A DNA stretch of 64,000 bases from Syncephalastrum monosporum B8922 (GCA_000697355.1 JNEN01001205.1:98997-162996); one strand, 5' to 3'. Counted from the stretch's first letter, positions 49,540-62,733 are shown. A program made the numbers and translations. The notes: generated by a model not told the origin, from the sequence alone.

Positions 49540-50226
49540 ATGCCGCCTAAGACTTTCAAGAAGCGTGGTGGCAAGCCCATGACTTCCCACGAGCGAAGCA
49601 GTACGTTTAAGAATACAGATCCTGTACATTGTTCTCACCTCTGCCTGTGGTAAATTGTAGTCAAAAAGCGGAAAGACGAGCGAATTCACAAATCGTCAGT
49701 AAAGAGTCAGTACTACAAGGAGATCGCCAAAGAGAATCCTGCAGACGATACGCCTGACTATGTTAAAGAGGTGCGTATAGAGTATATAGGTCGATATCAT
49801 GAGCTCATATTCTCGATCTAGATCTTTGAGCGGACGATCGATGAGGAGGGCAACGTGGTAGCTTATGGCAGCCCTCACAGCACTTCTGCGGCCAGTACCA
49901 AAGACGATGCTGATAGGGAATATGATCTCGATGCGCCTTCTTCGTCGGATGAAGATGAAGACAAAGTAGGCCAAAAACGGCGAGCCAAGCCGAGCCGATA
50001 TAAAAGCGAACTGGAAGAGCAGCAGCAGAAGAAGCGAACTGCTGAAGAAGAGCGCGCCGAACGTCAACGGCAAAGAGAGGAGAAGGAACGGGCACGGAAA
50101 AAGTACTATCGCGAGCGAAATAACGAGCGTCGCAAGATGCTTGTACGAAACGAGCGAGGGCAGCCCAACATGAATACTCAGGTGTCGGTTCTCTTGGAGA
50201 AGATGCGCAAGAAGAAACTTGTATAG
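49540..50226 (+). CDS. rRNA-processing protein FYV7-like
   Basis: 191 aa from exons 49540-49600, 49661-49770, 49822-50226. The protein is highly charged: a Lys/Arg-rich start, an acidic Ser/Asp-rich middle, and a long Glu/Arg/Lys coiled coil. The end, RNERGQPNMNTQVSVLLEKM, matches the Fyv7/TAP26 C-terminal pattern (R-x-GQP-x-M-x-x-x-I-x-x-LL-x-K). Yeast Fyv7 is a small-subunit processome factor acting in 18S rRNA maturation. Placement directly after RRS1 and fibrillarin fits a ribosome-biogenesis group. Identification rests mainly on the C-terminal motif and overall composition. Confidence 0.75.
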
Positions 50227-50325
50227 AAGAAGAGCAGGAGAATGTGATAATGATAGTGATGATGACGAAGATGTGTATTAAATAGCTTGTAACATATACC
50301 ATAACTAGCGAAAACGGAATCAAGA

Positions 50326-52092
<1,767 letters not shown>

Positions 52093-53017
52093 GACGACTG
52101 GTTCTCTCAATCTTATGAAAGGAAGAAAAGGGAAGTGAGGATCAAGAAGGTCGACGTGATAGTTACTTATAGAAGATCAGAAATTCCGACATTTGTTGCT
52201 TTTTTTTTTGACGTCAAGGCAGTGTTTGTTCCAGACATTTCCTTAGAGCCACCACACATAATCCGCCAATCATAGGTCACACACACACCACATTGTCACC
52301 AAATGATTTGTCTGCCATGCTCCGAGACAGACTTCTGCCGATGAGAACAAATAAATATGACTGATACCATTAATAGATTGCCGTCAACGATACATACACA
52401 TGGATATGGCTGTATCGCATAAGCGGCTGGACATAGAAACGTAAGAAAAGACGACAGTATTGCATCATGGTTTGGGCGCTCACGCTTTGCTCCGAACCAT
52501 AAGAGCGTCACTCTTGGACAGTTGTATGGCCCCAGCACCCACTCGATTGGATAGCTGATTATCAACGCTTCATAACACGTAGTTATGATACACATCTAGA
52601 AAGCTCTGCCATAAAATAAAGACAATGTTGGCACTGGCGAGAAGCAAGTTTAAGTGGACGTAGCATTATTTATTGCTGTTGATTACTTTATTGACTGGTG
52701 AATTATTTTTTACAGTCGATGCTCAGCCTGATAATTAAGATGTAAATAGTGGTACAGAATGCGCTGGCCCACAAGCGCTATCATTATCATTCATCAATGC
52801 CAGTGTGGATATAAACTAGATAGACGGCTGTGCGCAACTTTTGAAATACGCCAGTATAAAGATGACTGAAACGATATACCGTGTGTTTCCAATGAAATCG
52901 GTCCAATCAGCGATTGAAGATACCGTCTGCTCCTGTCAGGGACGTCTCCTTTTCTATCCTTCTTTATAAGCACCCGTCGAACAATTCTGTCCTTCCCTTA
53001 GCCTTTTTCGTTTATCC
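52093..53017. other. Divergent intergenic region, UGP1 / guanine deaminase
   Basis: 925 bases with both promoters. A T-run lies at 52200-52209 and a CA-rich stretch at 52278-52293. AT-rich around 52610-52740. No supported gene. Confidence 0.45.
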
Positions 53018-54507
53018 ATGCTTACCACCGTTGACCTTACAGTCTTTTATGGAACCCTCATTCATACTCGATCTCTGACGGAACTCGAGATCATCACCAA
53101 CGGTGTTTTGATCGTGGACAACGCCACTGGCAAGATTGTGCGTCTGGATCGCAACGTGGAGAACGTCGATCGCCTGCTGGCTGAGCTAAAGCTGGGCGAT
53201 GTCAAGGTAATCAGGCGGTCCATGGTAGAAAGATAGGCCGCGCATGCTGACAAGGGCTTGGGGTAGGTGCATCGGCTTGGCGCTCATGAATTCTTGCTTC
53301 CCGGTTTCGTCGACACGCACGCAGTAAGACCCCCCGTGGGAAATATAGCTTGCATGGAAAGACTGATAAGAACAATTAGCACGCCCCCCAATACGTGTTC
53401 ACGGGTTCAGGCATGGATTTGCAACTACTCGAATGGCTTCGAACCTATGTGTTCCCGGCTGAGTCGGGTTTCAAGTCGGTCGAATACGCTGAAAAAACAT
53501 ATACCAAGGTCGTCTCTCGCTTTTTGCGCAACGGTACGACCACTTGCAGCTGGTTTGCTACAATTCATTTGGAGGCCTGCAAAAAACTCGTCGATGTCAT
53601 TGAGCGTCTGGGCCAGCGCGGCTACGTTGGCAAAGTGAACATGGACCAAAATAGCCCAGATCACTACAGCGAAACCACTGAAACCAGCTTGGCCGATACT
53701 CGTGCCTTCATCGAGTACACTCTGTCCAGAGGTCCTTTGGTGACCCCAGTCATCACGCCCCGTTTTGCCATCACCTGCTCGACGCCTCTCATGACTGGCC
53801 TCGGCGAACTGGCCCGCGAATATAACCTGCCTATACAGTCCCACTTGTGCGAGAACGAGGACGAGATTGCCTTCACGAGAAAGCTGTTCCCGGAATCGGA
53901 GCACTATACAGCTGTCTACGATGACCACAACTTGCTACAGCCCAAGACCTACATGGCCCACTGCGTGCATATGACGGACGACGAAATTGATATGCTGGCA
54001 GAACGCAGCGTCGGCATTTCGCACTGCGCTAACTCCAATTTCTCGCTTCACAGTGGTGTATGTGATGTGCGCCGCTTCCTAGCCCGGGGCATGAAAGTGG
54101 GTCTGGGTACGGATGTCGCGGGTGGTTTTGCACCCTCCATGCTCGACGCCATTCGATCGTCTTTCTTTGCCTCCAAGACCAATCGCATCTGGCACAGGAG
54201 CAGCGGCAAAAAGGACTACTGTCACCTGGAGACGGCGGAGCTTCTCTACTTGGCCACACTCGGTGGTGCACGTGTATTGAGTCTTGATGACACTATCGGC
54301 AGTTTTGAGGTTGGCAAGGCGTTCGATGCACTTTGGGTGGACCTTGAACACCCAGACAGCTCAGTCGATCTTATTGGCAATGAAACACAGCTTCAAAAAC
54401 TGGAAAAATTCTTGTACAATGGTAACGACCAATGCCTCCAACATGTTTACGTCCAGGGCAAGCGTGTCGCCGGCAGTGCGCTTTTACCTGCTCCTAGAAC
54501 TCTCTAA
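53018..54507 (+). CDS. Guanine deaminase
   Basis: Zinc aminohydrolase converting guanine to xanthine in purine salvage and catabolism. Exons 53018-53206, 53267-53323, 53380-54507; 457 aa. Metal-binding motif LPGFVDTHAHAPQYVFTG spans the second intron. The core has SHLCENEDE, AHCVHM, SHCANSNFSL and GLGTDVAGG, which supply the conserved His, Glu and Asp ligands of the amidohydrolase site. The C-terminus returns to the small beta domain (SLDDTIGSFEVGKAFDALWVD). The start at 53018 gives a normal N-terminal beta strand. The Dal5-type permease is far away, so no purine cluster is apparent. Confidence 0.95.
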
Positions 54508-55390
54508 TGCTATAGATACCTCTTGTAATAATTTGCGTAATAAAGAATTCATATATAGTAAACACCTATCAATGTCGATAATGATATCTCCTAGACTGTT
54601 TTTTGAATGTACCCTTTTCGGCTATAATACTTTGATCAATACTAAAAGCAAGCATTGCTTGGTTGTGAACGGCGATTCTCTTTTCACTATTGCTCATTCA
54701 GTGCCTCGTAGGAACAAAAAATGTGATATCTTGATCTGTGGTGCTCCATGTATATGCTCGACATTAACACGGAAGAATTTAACCCCTAGTTGTGCTATCT
54801 GTGCGGTTCGGAGAATTCGTGATTGGAAATAAAGCACCTAGGGAGGCGGAAACAAATATACATCTTGACACCAAGTGATCCGCATTTTCCTTCCTGGATC
54901 GTGTCACCAGAAAGGATATGTGTTACTCGATTCAAGTCCTTTTACGATGCCATGGCCTTTTATGTTTAGTGCGTAGAGCCGGAACCCTTCAGGCACTATA
55001 AATATATGAATGTACCTAATCACTGGACGAAACATCCTGATCTCAATCGATGTGCACACGTATTTTGTCAGTAGTGATTGTTGTGATATAAACAACAGAC
55101 GATGCCTTCGCACGAGGTGTCCATCGCTTTTTTGTATTTTTGTGTGACCAAGTTGGCGTATGGGGGAATTTTTACCCTAGAGAGAGCCCGGAAATTTGAT
55201 CGTCTACCCATAATGTTTTATTTCTCGAGTGGGAGTCAAGTACGAAGAAAGAAACAGCGCGCTATCCCTTACACATCTCTGTAATATTTTGATCGCTTTT
55301 TTTCCCAGTGCATAAAGAGTATCTTAGACAAGGCTTCACACATCCCTTTCTTCTTCACATATAAACCATCCCATATATTGCCGCATTAGT
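54508..55390. other. Gene-free interval
   Basis: About 880 bases between two + strand genes. An open extension of another frame through 54832 overlaps the deaminase 3' end but has no domain. T-rich sequence and TATAAA-like motifs precede the transporter ATG (about 55360-55390). Confidence 0.4.
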
Positions 55391-57632
55391 ATGTCGACAC
55401 ATCAGCCATTTGTGTCCACGTCTGATATCGAGACCAACCCGAATGACGGAAACTCAGTGGAGCACGTTAAGCCAAACCCTGTCGTCGAAAATGAATCAGA
55501 TACCTCCACGCTAGAGGACACACCTCAGGAGTACATCGAAGATAAAGAAAATATTGAGCTGAATAAGACGCACGCCTATTCATCGTGGATCAAATATGCG
55601 CTCGGTGATATTTATGCTGGTGACGACCCAAACGACCTGTCCGATCGCCGCAAAAACATCATCATTGCTATTGTTGCTTTTGGTGGTGTCAGCGGTCCTC
55701 TGGGAAGGTATAGTGATCAATATCTTCTGACCAGCGAATCGTACCTGCTTATTCTGCCCAGAACTTACTCGATTTATGTGTATCCGTATGTCAGCATGAT
55801 CTATATGCCAGCGCTGTTACGCGTTGCTCAAGACTTGCACACAACGAGCTCGGCTGTTAATGGCACTGTCTCGGCCTATGTCATCTTTATGGGTGTTGCA
55901 GTAAGCTACTAAAAAAATTGCGTAAACAGGTAAATCCTTGTTAATCGCAGCCCGCCTATAGCCTCTGATATGGGCCAGTCTAAGCGAACAATACGGACGG
56001 AAACGCATGTATTTTATCAGCAATCTGATCAGCGTTGTCACCTCTATCATCTGCGCTTTCGCCAATAACGTTGGTGTCCTTATTTTGTTTCGAGCCGTTC
56101 AGTCTGCCGGTGCGAACGCTGGATTGACTCTTGGTATGATCCACAGACCACTTGCTCGGTTTCTTCTTCTTTCGCTGATCTCTCCATACAGGCGCTGGTG
56201 TCATTGCAGATACTATTACAGTTTCTAAGCGCGGTAAAGCTTATGGATTCTTTTACATCGGGCCACTTGTCGGTCCTGTCATAGGTATTTATCTGACTGT
56301 TCTCAGAAATGCTCTTTTGTTTGGGTATAGTGCTGACCAAAACGGGGTTGTGATTATACAGGACCGACCATCGGAGGTAGCACAAAGTCAATCCCAGGAC
56401 AGCAGCATGATGTATACATATATTGAAGCCTTTTTTTTATGCCAGGCTTTCTGTGCCAGTATCTTGGATGGCAGTCGACTTTTGTGTTTCAGGCTATTCT
56501 GGGTTAGTTGATTATTGACACTTACCTATATCTTTCTGTTCCCATTCATTATTTGTTTCCTTTAAGGCGGCATCCTCCTTATAGTCACAACTATTCTACT
56601 TCCCGAGACGCTGCGGAAAGGGAAGCCCCGAGGGAAAGACACAAAAGGAGCGTGGAGACAGCTAAAGCGTGACTTCAAGCCCATGTTCGTCATGCTGCAC
56701 GATAAAACAGTACTATTGATTACCGCGTATCACAGCATTGTGTTTGCAAGTCTCTATTTTCTGGTAAGTCATTATAGCTTTTAAAAAATACAATATTTAT
56801 AGCTATACACATACATCGTATCATAGAACCCTACTATTACGGATACTTTCCAGAGACTTTACGGGTATACTGAGTGGCAAGTTGGTCTCTGCTATTTGCC
56901 ACTCGGTGTTGGCCTCATGATTGGATCCATAATCAGCGGTCAGCAGTCCGATGCAGTACTTAACAAGGCAGTAGCGAAAGGACGACCAGGGAAGTCCGAA
57001 TTGCGTCTCCAAGCATCCTATCCAGCTTCTTTCTTCATTCCCGCAGGCTATATCATCTATGGTTGGACGACACAGATGAAGGTTGGGGTGTATGCTCCAC
57101 TCATAGGCCTGTTTGTCTGTAAGACTCCCATTTTTAAACGACTATCATAGCTTAAGTTACTATCCTCTAGATGCTCTTGGTCAGATGTTTGCTTTCACAC
57201 CTACTTCGGTCTATCTGGTTGACTCAAAGCCAGGTAAGTCTTTGGTACATAGACGAGGTATACTCAGTGTGCTCTGTGACTATAGGTTCCTCCGCAACAG
57301 CCGTCGGTGTCACTAATTGTGTGCGATCCATCATGGGTGCCATTACAGCCATTTTCTCTAGTAAAGCCATTGACAAAGCTGGTACTGGTATTCTGTTCAC
57401 GGTCCTAGCAGTCATCAATGTCCTCAATATCGTCTTAATTATCGCTTGCTCTGTCTTTGGAGAAAAATGGCGGGGGCAATTTGAGCATCACCATGGTCAT
57501 GCTATGCCAGCGACAGCGATATTAACTACAACTAAAACTGAGGGTGCAGTGGAACAATCGATCGCGACTGACGAGGAACATCGTGTGGGCTTGCATCTGG
57601 CACGAATCACGTCCAAACATAGCGCACTATAG
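55391..57632 (+). CDS. MFS drug:H+ antiporter (DHA1-like)
   Basis: Predicted 12-TM plasma-membrane exporter. Ten exons: 55391-55707, 55795-55900, 55962-56133, 56192-56284, 56362-56376, 56446-56502, 56567-56763, 56827-57118, 57171-57233, 57286-57632; 552 aa, all in frame. After a hydrophilic acidic N-terminus come SMIYMPALLRVAQDLHTTSS (TM1 loop) and motif A-like LSEQYGRKRMY. Motif B/C-type sequences RAVQSAGANAG and GFFYIGPLVGPVIGPTIGG follow, then FLCQYLGWQSTFVFQAILGG. The second half carries GVGLMIGSIISGQQSD and SATAVGVTNCVRSIMGA. The tail is His-rich. Exon 5 is only 15 nt and encodes part of the GPVIGPTIGG motif. Substrate unknown. Confidence 0.9.
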
Positions 57633-57681
57633 TTTACTCTCATAAATACGGCTATTTTTCTTTGTGCACGGCATGCACTAA

Positions 57682-59094
57682 TCAAAGCTCGACCACTACT
57701 GGGGCTTCATCTTCGTCTTCCTCTTCGTCCTCGTCCTCGTCATCTTCCTGGATTTCCCAGTCGAACCGTTTAGCAATATAAGCACGTAGCTTTTCAAACT
57801 GTCTGTAAAGTGTGCTTTTCTCCTTGGGTATGTTGCGTCGTAGTGACTAATCCAGATATTAGTATAAGTCTGGTTTAGCAACACTGGACGCACCTTGAGC
57901 ATAGACGCGACAAAATTGTTTTCAGACAAGATGTCCCTGAAAAAGTCGACTGGACATTCATCCAGTTGTATCTGTAGCGTATCTATAAAACAGTCGTCAA
58001 TTATGGAAAGGTAACACTGCTGTGATCTTACGGACCCATGAAGCTCGAAAATATTTCAGGTTTCTCTCTAACGAGCTCACTGCAAGAACAAAATAGATGC
58101 ACAAACTGCTTCCATTGATTGAACCCAGAGAAGTTCTGTGCCATCAGGAGACAAACAAACGCCAGCTGCATCTCCCCGAGCATGAGTTTATGATCTACAC
58201 AGAGAAGGGTTTAAGAAATCGATCAAAGAGGATACTTCTGATGACCCTTGCACATACTTACCATCATGATAAATACGATGCAGTAGATCCTTGGTCAGCC
58301 ATGATTTGTCCAGACTCCATCGGGTGATTTCCTCTCCAGTGGCACCTTTTGGGAACGACTGGCGCAGGTCAAATGGTGTAAAATCCATACCTTCTTCCTT
58401 CTCTATGACACGTCCCTTCCGCGCATCCTTGGTGGATAGATTATTATCGGCGGGTTCGTTCGTGGGGAGGTGAGAGACGCGTCCATTGTTGGGAAGTACC
58501 CGCTTGATGAGACCGGGTTGAATATAGCTAGTCAGCTTCTGCCATCGTTCGTAGTAAGAAGGCGGATCCAACGGATAGGGCCCCATATTGCGATCAAATT
58601 CGCGTATATCTGACGGCACATAATTTCATTAGCTGTCAAGGACACTCTATACAAACTTACTGATTCGATATCGTTCGACTTGGTCGGGGTCCAGTTCAGT
58701 TTCATCTCGAAGGTCTTCTACTTTTGGAGACCATTCGCGTACAAGTACCTGCATTGTGCGAAGTTTTAATGTATCTAATATGCACGCGCCCAGATGTGGA
58801 AATACCTCTTTGGATTCAAAATAGTGGAAAAAACCGGTGCGTATTCCTTGTACGCCTTCCTTGTTCGTGGCACTGTGGATCAATGTTAGTTTAGCTGGGA
58901 TCGAAGACTGTCGTCATCAGTTCGTACGAGAAGTAAACGAAATGCAAGCCTGGCGGGATCATCTTGACACCTTTGAAGAGTGGACCAATTGTCCATGCCA
59001 TGTAATCGATGCCAAATTCCAAGTTGGGGGGCGCTTCCAGGAACAAGAGGCACGCTCCTTTCTCGAAGAGAGCATTGGCAGTCTGTTGATCCAT
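57682..59094 (-). CDS. AAR2: AAR2 splicing factor homolog
   Basis: U5 snRNP assembly chaperone that holds Prp8 before Brr2 binds. Six exons: 58928-59094, 58661-58872, 58262-58609, 58036-58194, 57894-57982, 57682-57846; 379 aa, like human AAR2. Motifs: FEKGACLLFLEAPPNLEFGI and KMIPPGLHFVYFS at the N-terminus, then REWSPKVEDLRDE and REFDRNMGPYPLDPPSYYERW. The central FPKGATGEEITRWSLDKSW is strongly conserved in the family. QLAFVCLLMAQNF, CPVDFFRDILSENNFV, KRFDW and the terminal APVVVEL follow. The donor after exon 4 (GTCCGT) is unusual but is the only frame-preserving choice. The stop codon lies 50 bp from the convergent transporter. Confidence 0.93.
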
Positions 59095-59432
59095 TTCCTG
59101 CGAGCACGTGTGAAAAATAGAAATAAAACTTCGGTGAAACGGATACTTTATGCCCGCTCTCTCTCTCTCTCTCTCTTGAAGTTTGCGGGAGCGCAATACT
59201 ACGTCGTTCTACCGAATGCTACCGAATGCTACCGAATGCTGTACCTACAGTCATTATCATTCTCTGATGATGTTGCTTTCTGATCCTTTAGTTTATTGCT
59301 GCCATGTGCCGTGTGCCGTGTGCCGTGTGCCGTGTGCCGTGTGCGTTGCCCGTTTTGCTGGACATGGCCTTACACGTAAAATAATATTTTTTTTTTTTGT
59401 TTGCAACCAGCGTCGCGACCGCTTTACTGCTG
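59095..59432. repeat. Minisatellite patch upstream of AAR2
   Basis: Three simple tandem arrays close together: (CT)n at about 59157-59175, three copies of the decamer ACCGAATGCT at about 59210-59240, and about six copies of the heptamer GTGCCGT at 59303-59343. A T-run follows at 59387-59398. The patch lies at the boundary between the gene-rich part and the mobile-element-rich right end. Confidence 0.8.
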
Positions 59433-59895
59433 TCACACGTAAACCTCCATTCTGCTTTTTGATGTGATTGAACCCCCCTCCGCCTTCGGCTCTGCGTCAT
59501 TACAACCTTCATAAAGCTGCCGAAACGAAGCCTGAGGATGTGGGTTGTTCCCTCCAAGCCACGCTTTATTTTTCGTGATATAGAATTGACGGCTATCATA
59601 TGGATGCTCCTTAGCACCTTTCATGTCCGGGTACTGGTCTCTTTGTCATGCATCTTGACAGGGACGGGTTTCTTGCTCACAAAATGATGCATGCGTTTGG
59701 GCCTGACCCCACATGCGAAGACGCAGCAAAAAGAGCCTCAGTAATCTCGGCGCCTTCCTTGTGTTGACTGTGTGGACGAAAATAGTAACTTCTCAAAGGT
59801 GCTGCTGCGCAAACTCCAATGGCGACATGGCTCTTCCCTACTCTCAACACTCTGGGTTCTTGCCTGACCCAACTTCCCCAATGTGATGTAGGCAA
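59433..59895 (-). pseudogene. Decayed coding remnant of unknown family
   Basis: Two protein-like minus-strand frames follow each other: 59677-59895 (contains RVGKSHVAIGVCAAAPLRSY) and 59433-59624 (contains SRQFYITKNKAWLGGNNPHP). They are separated by a frame change and stops near 59630-59680, with no clean intron between them and no start codon in a plausible context. I recognise no domain. A truncated gene or a captured transposon fragment would fit the repeat-rich setting. Confidence 0.3.
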
Positions 59896-60244
59896 GTAGA
59901 AGTGCTGGTGGTGGTGTAGTAACAGGTGACAGGAAAGTACGTGAGACTGGTCTTTACTCGTAGGAAAAGTGAAAGAGAAAAATCTAGATGCTCTATCCGA
60001 TTATAATCTAATAACAGATTTGAGAGAGAGGACGGAGTGACCAGAACCAGTTCAGTGTGACGTTATGATAGAATTGTACTTCATACAAGTTGTACTTGTA
60101 CTAGGCGGTGATTGTAATAATAGTGATGGAGTGTTCATGACGAGCAACCGTTTCAATGATTCGACACAGATGCGGGTATAGACCGCTTTACTAAAGGCGG
60201 GTTGACCTGACAGATGATGGTTTATCACATATGCTTTGCACATG

Positions 60245-61402
60245 TCACCCTGCATACATGCATGACGACCTGCATGTCGAGGTGTAGTCATGACAGACAG
60301 GTACCGGGAGCAAACGGCCGACCTGGCTGAGGGCGCTGAGCTTGGTGCCCGTTGCCCATTGGCGGTCTTCGGCCGTGTCCTCGACGAAGCCAAGGAGAGC
60401 GTCGACCGTAGGAGCATCCGAGTCTACCTCGTAGCGACGGCACCAAGACTCAAAGTCTATGCGAAGGGCACGGAGGCGACGAGTGAGCTTCGGACCGATG
60501 CCGGGCCCGAGAGAGGTTAGTCGTGCCTCTGCGCATGGAGAGATGGCAGGTCTGGGGCATTTGGAGGCTCGAGGCGCCAGGCCAGAAGGGTCGTGTGGCT
60601 GACTAGCAGATGAGCGTCGGCGGCGTCTCCCGGCAGGAGGAGAGGAGGCTCCGAGGACAGAGCGAGGAGGCGCGGATACCACGGGGCTGACGGCCAATTG
60701 GGTGTGATCAGAGTCGCTGGTTGTACAGTAGGTGCAGTGACAACCGGTGAATTACGGCCTCGATCAGGTTCCAGGGTGGAACTAGTAGCAGGCGAAGAGG
60801 AGCGAGGGAGTGCCAGGGACGAGCAAACGCGTTCACCCACAGGGCTCCGGGGTCGGGCAGCCTGGTAACATAGCGGGGAAGCAGGGCTGTCTGCGCGCTG
60901 GCGAACATACAGTATCCACATGATGTGGTCCCCAGCGTTGATCGATCCACTGAAAGCTGGCTTGTGGGAGAGACCATTCCACTTCTTTGGCCATCGCGCG
61001 GGACGGAGCATCTGCCAGGTTGAAACGGGAAGGGACGAACAACGTCAAGAGAAGGATTCGGTGGCGAAAGCAATGACGCCATATCTGCATCGCCAAGGAG
61101 TTGAGAGGTGGAGATCGTGTGCCTCCGAACTTGTCGAGATAGGCTTTGGCAGACATGTTGTCGAGGCAGATCTGAAGATGGGAGCCCGGCGGTGGAGGGT
61201 TCAGCTGGAGGGCCTTCCAGACCACCAGGAGCTCTTTGAAGTTGATGTGGAGTTGGCGTTCGGACGGGAGCCACTGAGACTGGTGCGAGCGGTCGCCGAT
61301 CACGATGCCCCAGCCCGTATCGGAGGCGTCCGTTGTGGGTTGGCTTGGATTTGAGGTTCTTAACACCGAGTTGATTGGTCGGTGTTGTTTATGTGTGAGC
61401 AC
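60245..61402 (-). mobile_element. Frameshifted fragment of a DIRS-like tyrosine-recombinase retrotransposon
   Basis: On the minus strand, 61402-60833 encodes an RNase H-like domain (TTDASDTGWGIVIGD, HINFKELLVVWKAL, LDNMSAKAYLDKFGG, VPSRFNLADAPSR). The reading then shifts frame twice, with a VNAFARPW...PPWNLIEAVI segment in one frame (60708-61274) and ATLITPNWPSAPWYPRLL in another (60517-61011). This order is typical of the stretch after RNase H in DIRS elements. Finally 60697-60245 contains RIDFESWCRRYEV and VDALLGFVEDTAEDRQWATG, resembling the N-terminal core-binding domain of a tyrosine recombinase. The reverse-transcriptase core upstream and the catalytic half of the recombinase are missing. 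The copy is dead. Confidence 0.75.
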
Positions 61403-61564
61403 CAGTCAAACCACAGAGATGTGTTTGACGTGTTCGAGGTTCGTGAAAAGAAAAATGGAAAAGGTTAAGAATGGGCCAGAGGAATTATGCGTCTCTGTGT
61501 AGAAGAAAAGAAGTAGAAAAGATCAGAGGAAATGTACGTCTCTGTGATAAAAGAAGAAGTCAAG

Positions 61565-61800
61565 GAGCAACGTTTCATGTTGAATGTAATTTAAATTAAT
61601 TGTTAATATTTCTCAAGATTATCTATATATATTCTAGCTAAACTTTTAAAATATTAAAAGAAAATAATAATTATCTTTCAAATAACAATTATTTTGGAAA
61701 TAAGGATGTTATTGAAATAACTGCTTATTTCTTTATCTACTGTTGTATCCAATCAGTAGATGCTGAGATAAAATAGGTGACTAAGCACAAAAGGGACTTT
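61565..61800 (-). mobile_element. Diverged inverted relative of the 402-bp AT-rich element
   Basis: Starts with GAGCAACGTTT, which is the reverse complement of the right end of the copy at 63563-63964. The following AT-rich sequence, for example AGAAAATAATAATTATCTTTCAAATAACAATT at 61659-61690, aligns by eye with the reverse complement of the element interior. Similarity fades after about 61760-61800 and I could not place its other end. Confidence 0.45.
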
Positions 61801-61930
61801 TACGTGTGGCTGTATTTTAGAAAATAAATAAAGAACAAGGTGTCAATAAAAAAAATCCCTCATTTCGAGTCTCACAGTATTTTAACTGTTATCGATCTTT
61901 CCTGACACCTCATTTTTTACTGTGAATTCT

Positions 61931-61990
61931 TCACTTCCACTTCCACTTCCACTTCCACTTCCACTTCCACTTCCACTTCCACTTCCACTT
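61931..61990 (+). repeat. CTTCCA hexanucleotide tandem array
   Basis: About ten uninterrupted copies of ACTTCC/CTTCCA, immediately upstream of an ATG at 62001. It is pyrimidine-only apart from one A per unit and probably lies in a transcribed leader. Confidence 0.95.
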
Positions 61991-62000
61991 CTTTTTTATC

Positions 62001-62183
62001 ATGTCCACCAACAACAACAACCGTATGGAAGTCGACGCTGACCTCGTCCCTATAGTGTTGGGGAGAAGTGTTGTAGAGATCAGACGTGAGAGTCAAGTGA
62101 GACTGAAAGACAGTTGTCCTTTATTTGCTAGCACTTCCACCCTGAGAAACGTTGAAAACCAAAGTACAATTAGACCAAAGTAG
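62001..62183 (+). pseudogene. Truncated gag-like N-terminus, interrupted by element copy A
   Basis: Open frame beginning MSTNNNNRMEVDADLVPIV. It continues about 47 residues, then runs into the 402-bp repeat at 62144 and stops soon after. The Asn-rich, acidic start behind a leader repeat looks like the beginning of a retrotransposon gag or a similar element ORF, but no gag domain remains and I make no firm assignment. Nothing on the far side of the repeat obviously continues it. Confidence 0.3.
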
Positions 62184-62545
62184 TTTGTCATATTATAAAA
62201 AACAACAACAAATACACCACTTATATTATTCACATTGTAAGTTGTTAAAACTTACGAATGTGCTGGGAAATTTTAAAGGGATAAGTTCCCTTTAAACTCT
62301 TATAAAAAAATATCGACTACCAATAATAAAATGAAAATTTTATTTACTTGCAACAGGAGATATTTTACATGTGAATAAGAAATATTTTGTTATTTCATAA
62401 ATAACTATATTTCTAAAATAATTATTATTTGCAAAATAATGATTATTTTCTTTTTTTATATTAGTTACAAATAAGATATTTTTATAAGTAATTAAGATAG
62501 ATATTAGTAATACGTTAATATGATTATTAATTCTTAACGTTACTC
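62144..62545 (+). mobile_element. 402-bp AT-rich MITE-like element, copy A
   Basis: Nearly identical by eye to 63563-63964 and exactly the same length. The ends form imperfect terminal inverted repeats: GAGAAACGTTGA at the left and TTAACGTTACTC at the right (reverse complement GAGTAACGTTAA). CCT flanks it on both sides, a possible 3-bp target duplication. No coding capacity. It interrupts the gag-like frame starting at 62001. Confidence 0.75.
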
Positions 62546-62596
62546 CCTGGTTATATAGAATTTTATGATTCCTCTTGTTAACCTTGTATCCAGTGT

Positions 62597-62668
62597 TGTC
62601 ACACTAAAACTGATATCCTCCAGGCATACGTGTACTTAGCCTATGTGTGGGAAGCTCTAGGTGTGACA
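62597..62668. repeat. 72-bp segment bounded by perfect inverted octamers
   Basis: Begins TGTCACAC and ends GTGTGACA. It lies just beyond the purine tract that follows the chromovirus fragment on the minus strand, so TGTCACAC could be the start of a long terminal repeat whose remainder is lost. Alternatively it is a tiny inverted-repeat element. Confidence 0.4.
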
Positions 62669-62733
62669 AGACCGATCTCGGAACGTAAGTCAAATAGCTG
62701 TGGAGCCACCAGGCATGGATTAGCTACGTCTAC

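Noticed and set aside
54284..54832. 182-aa + strand frame overlapping the guanine deaminase 3' end
   Set aside because: Its first third is the deaminase coding sequence in another frame; the rest has no domain and lies in the AT-rich 3' region.
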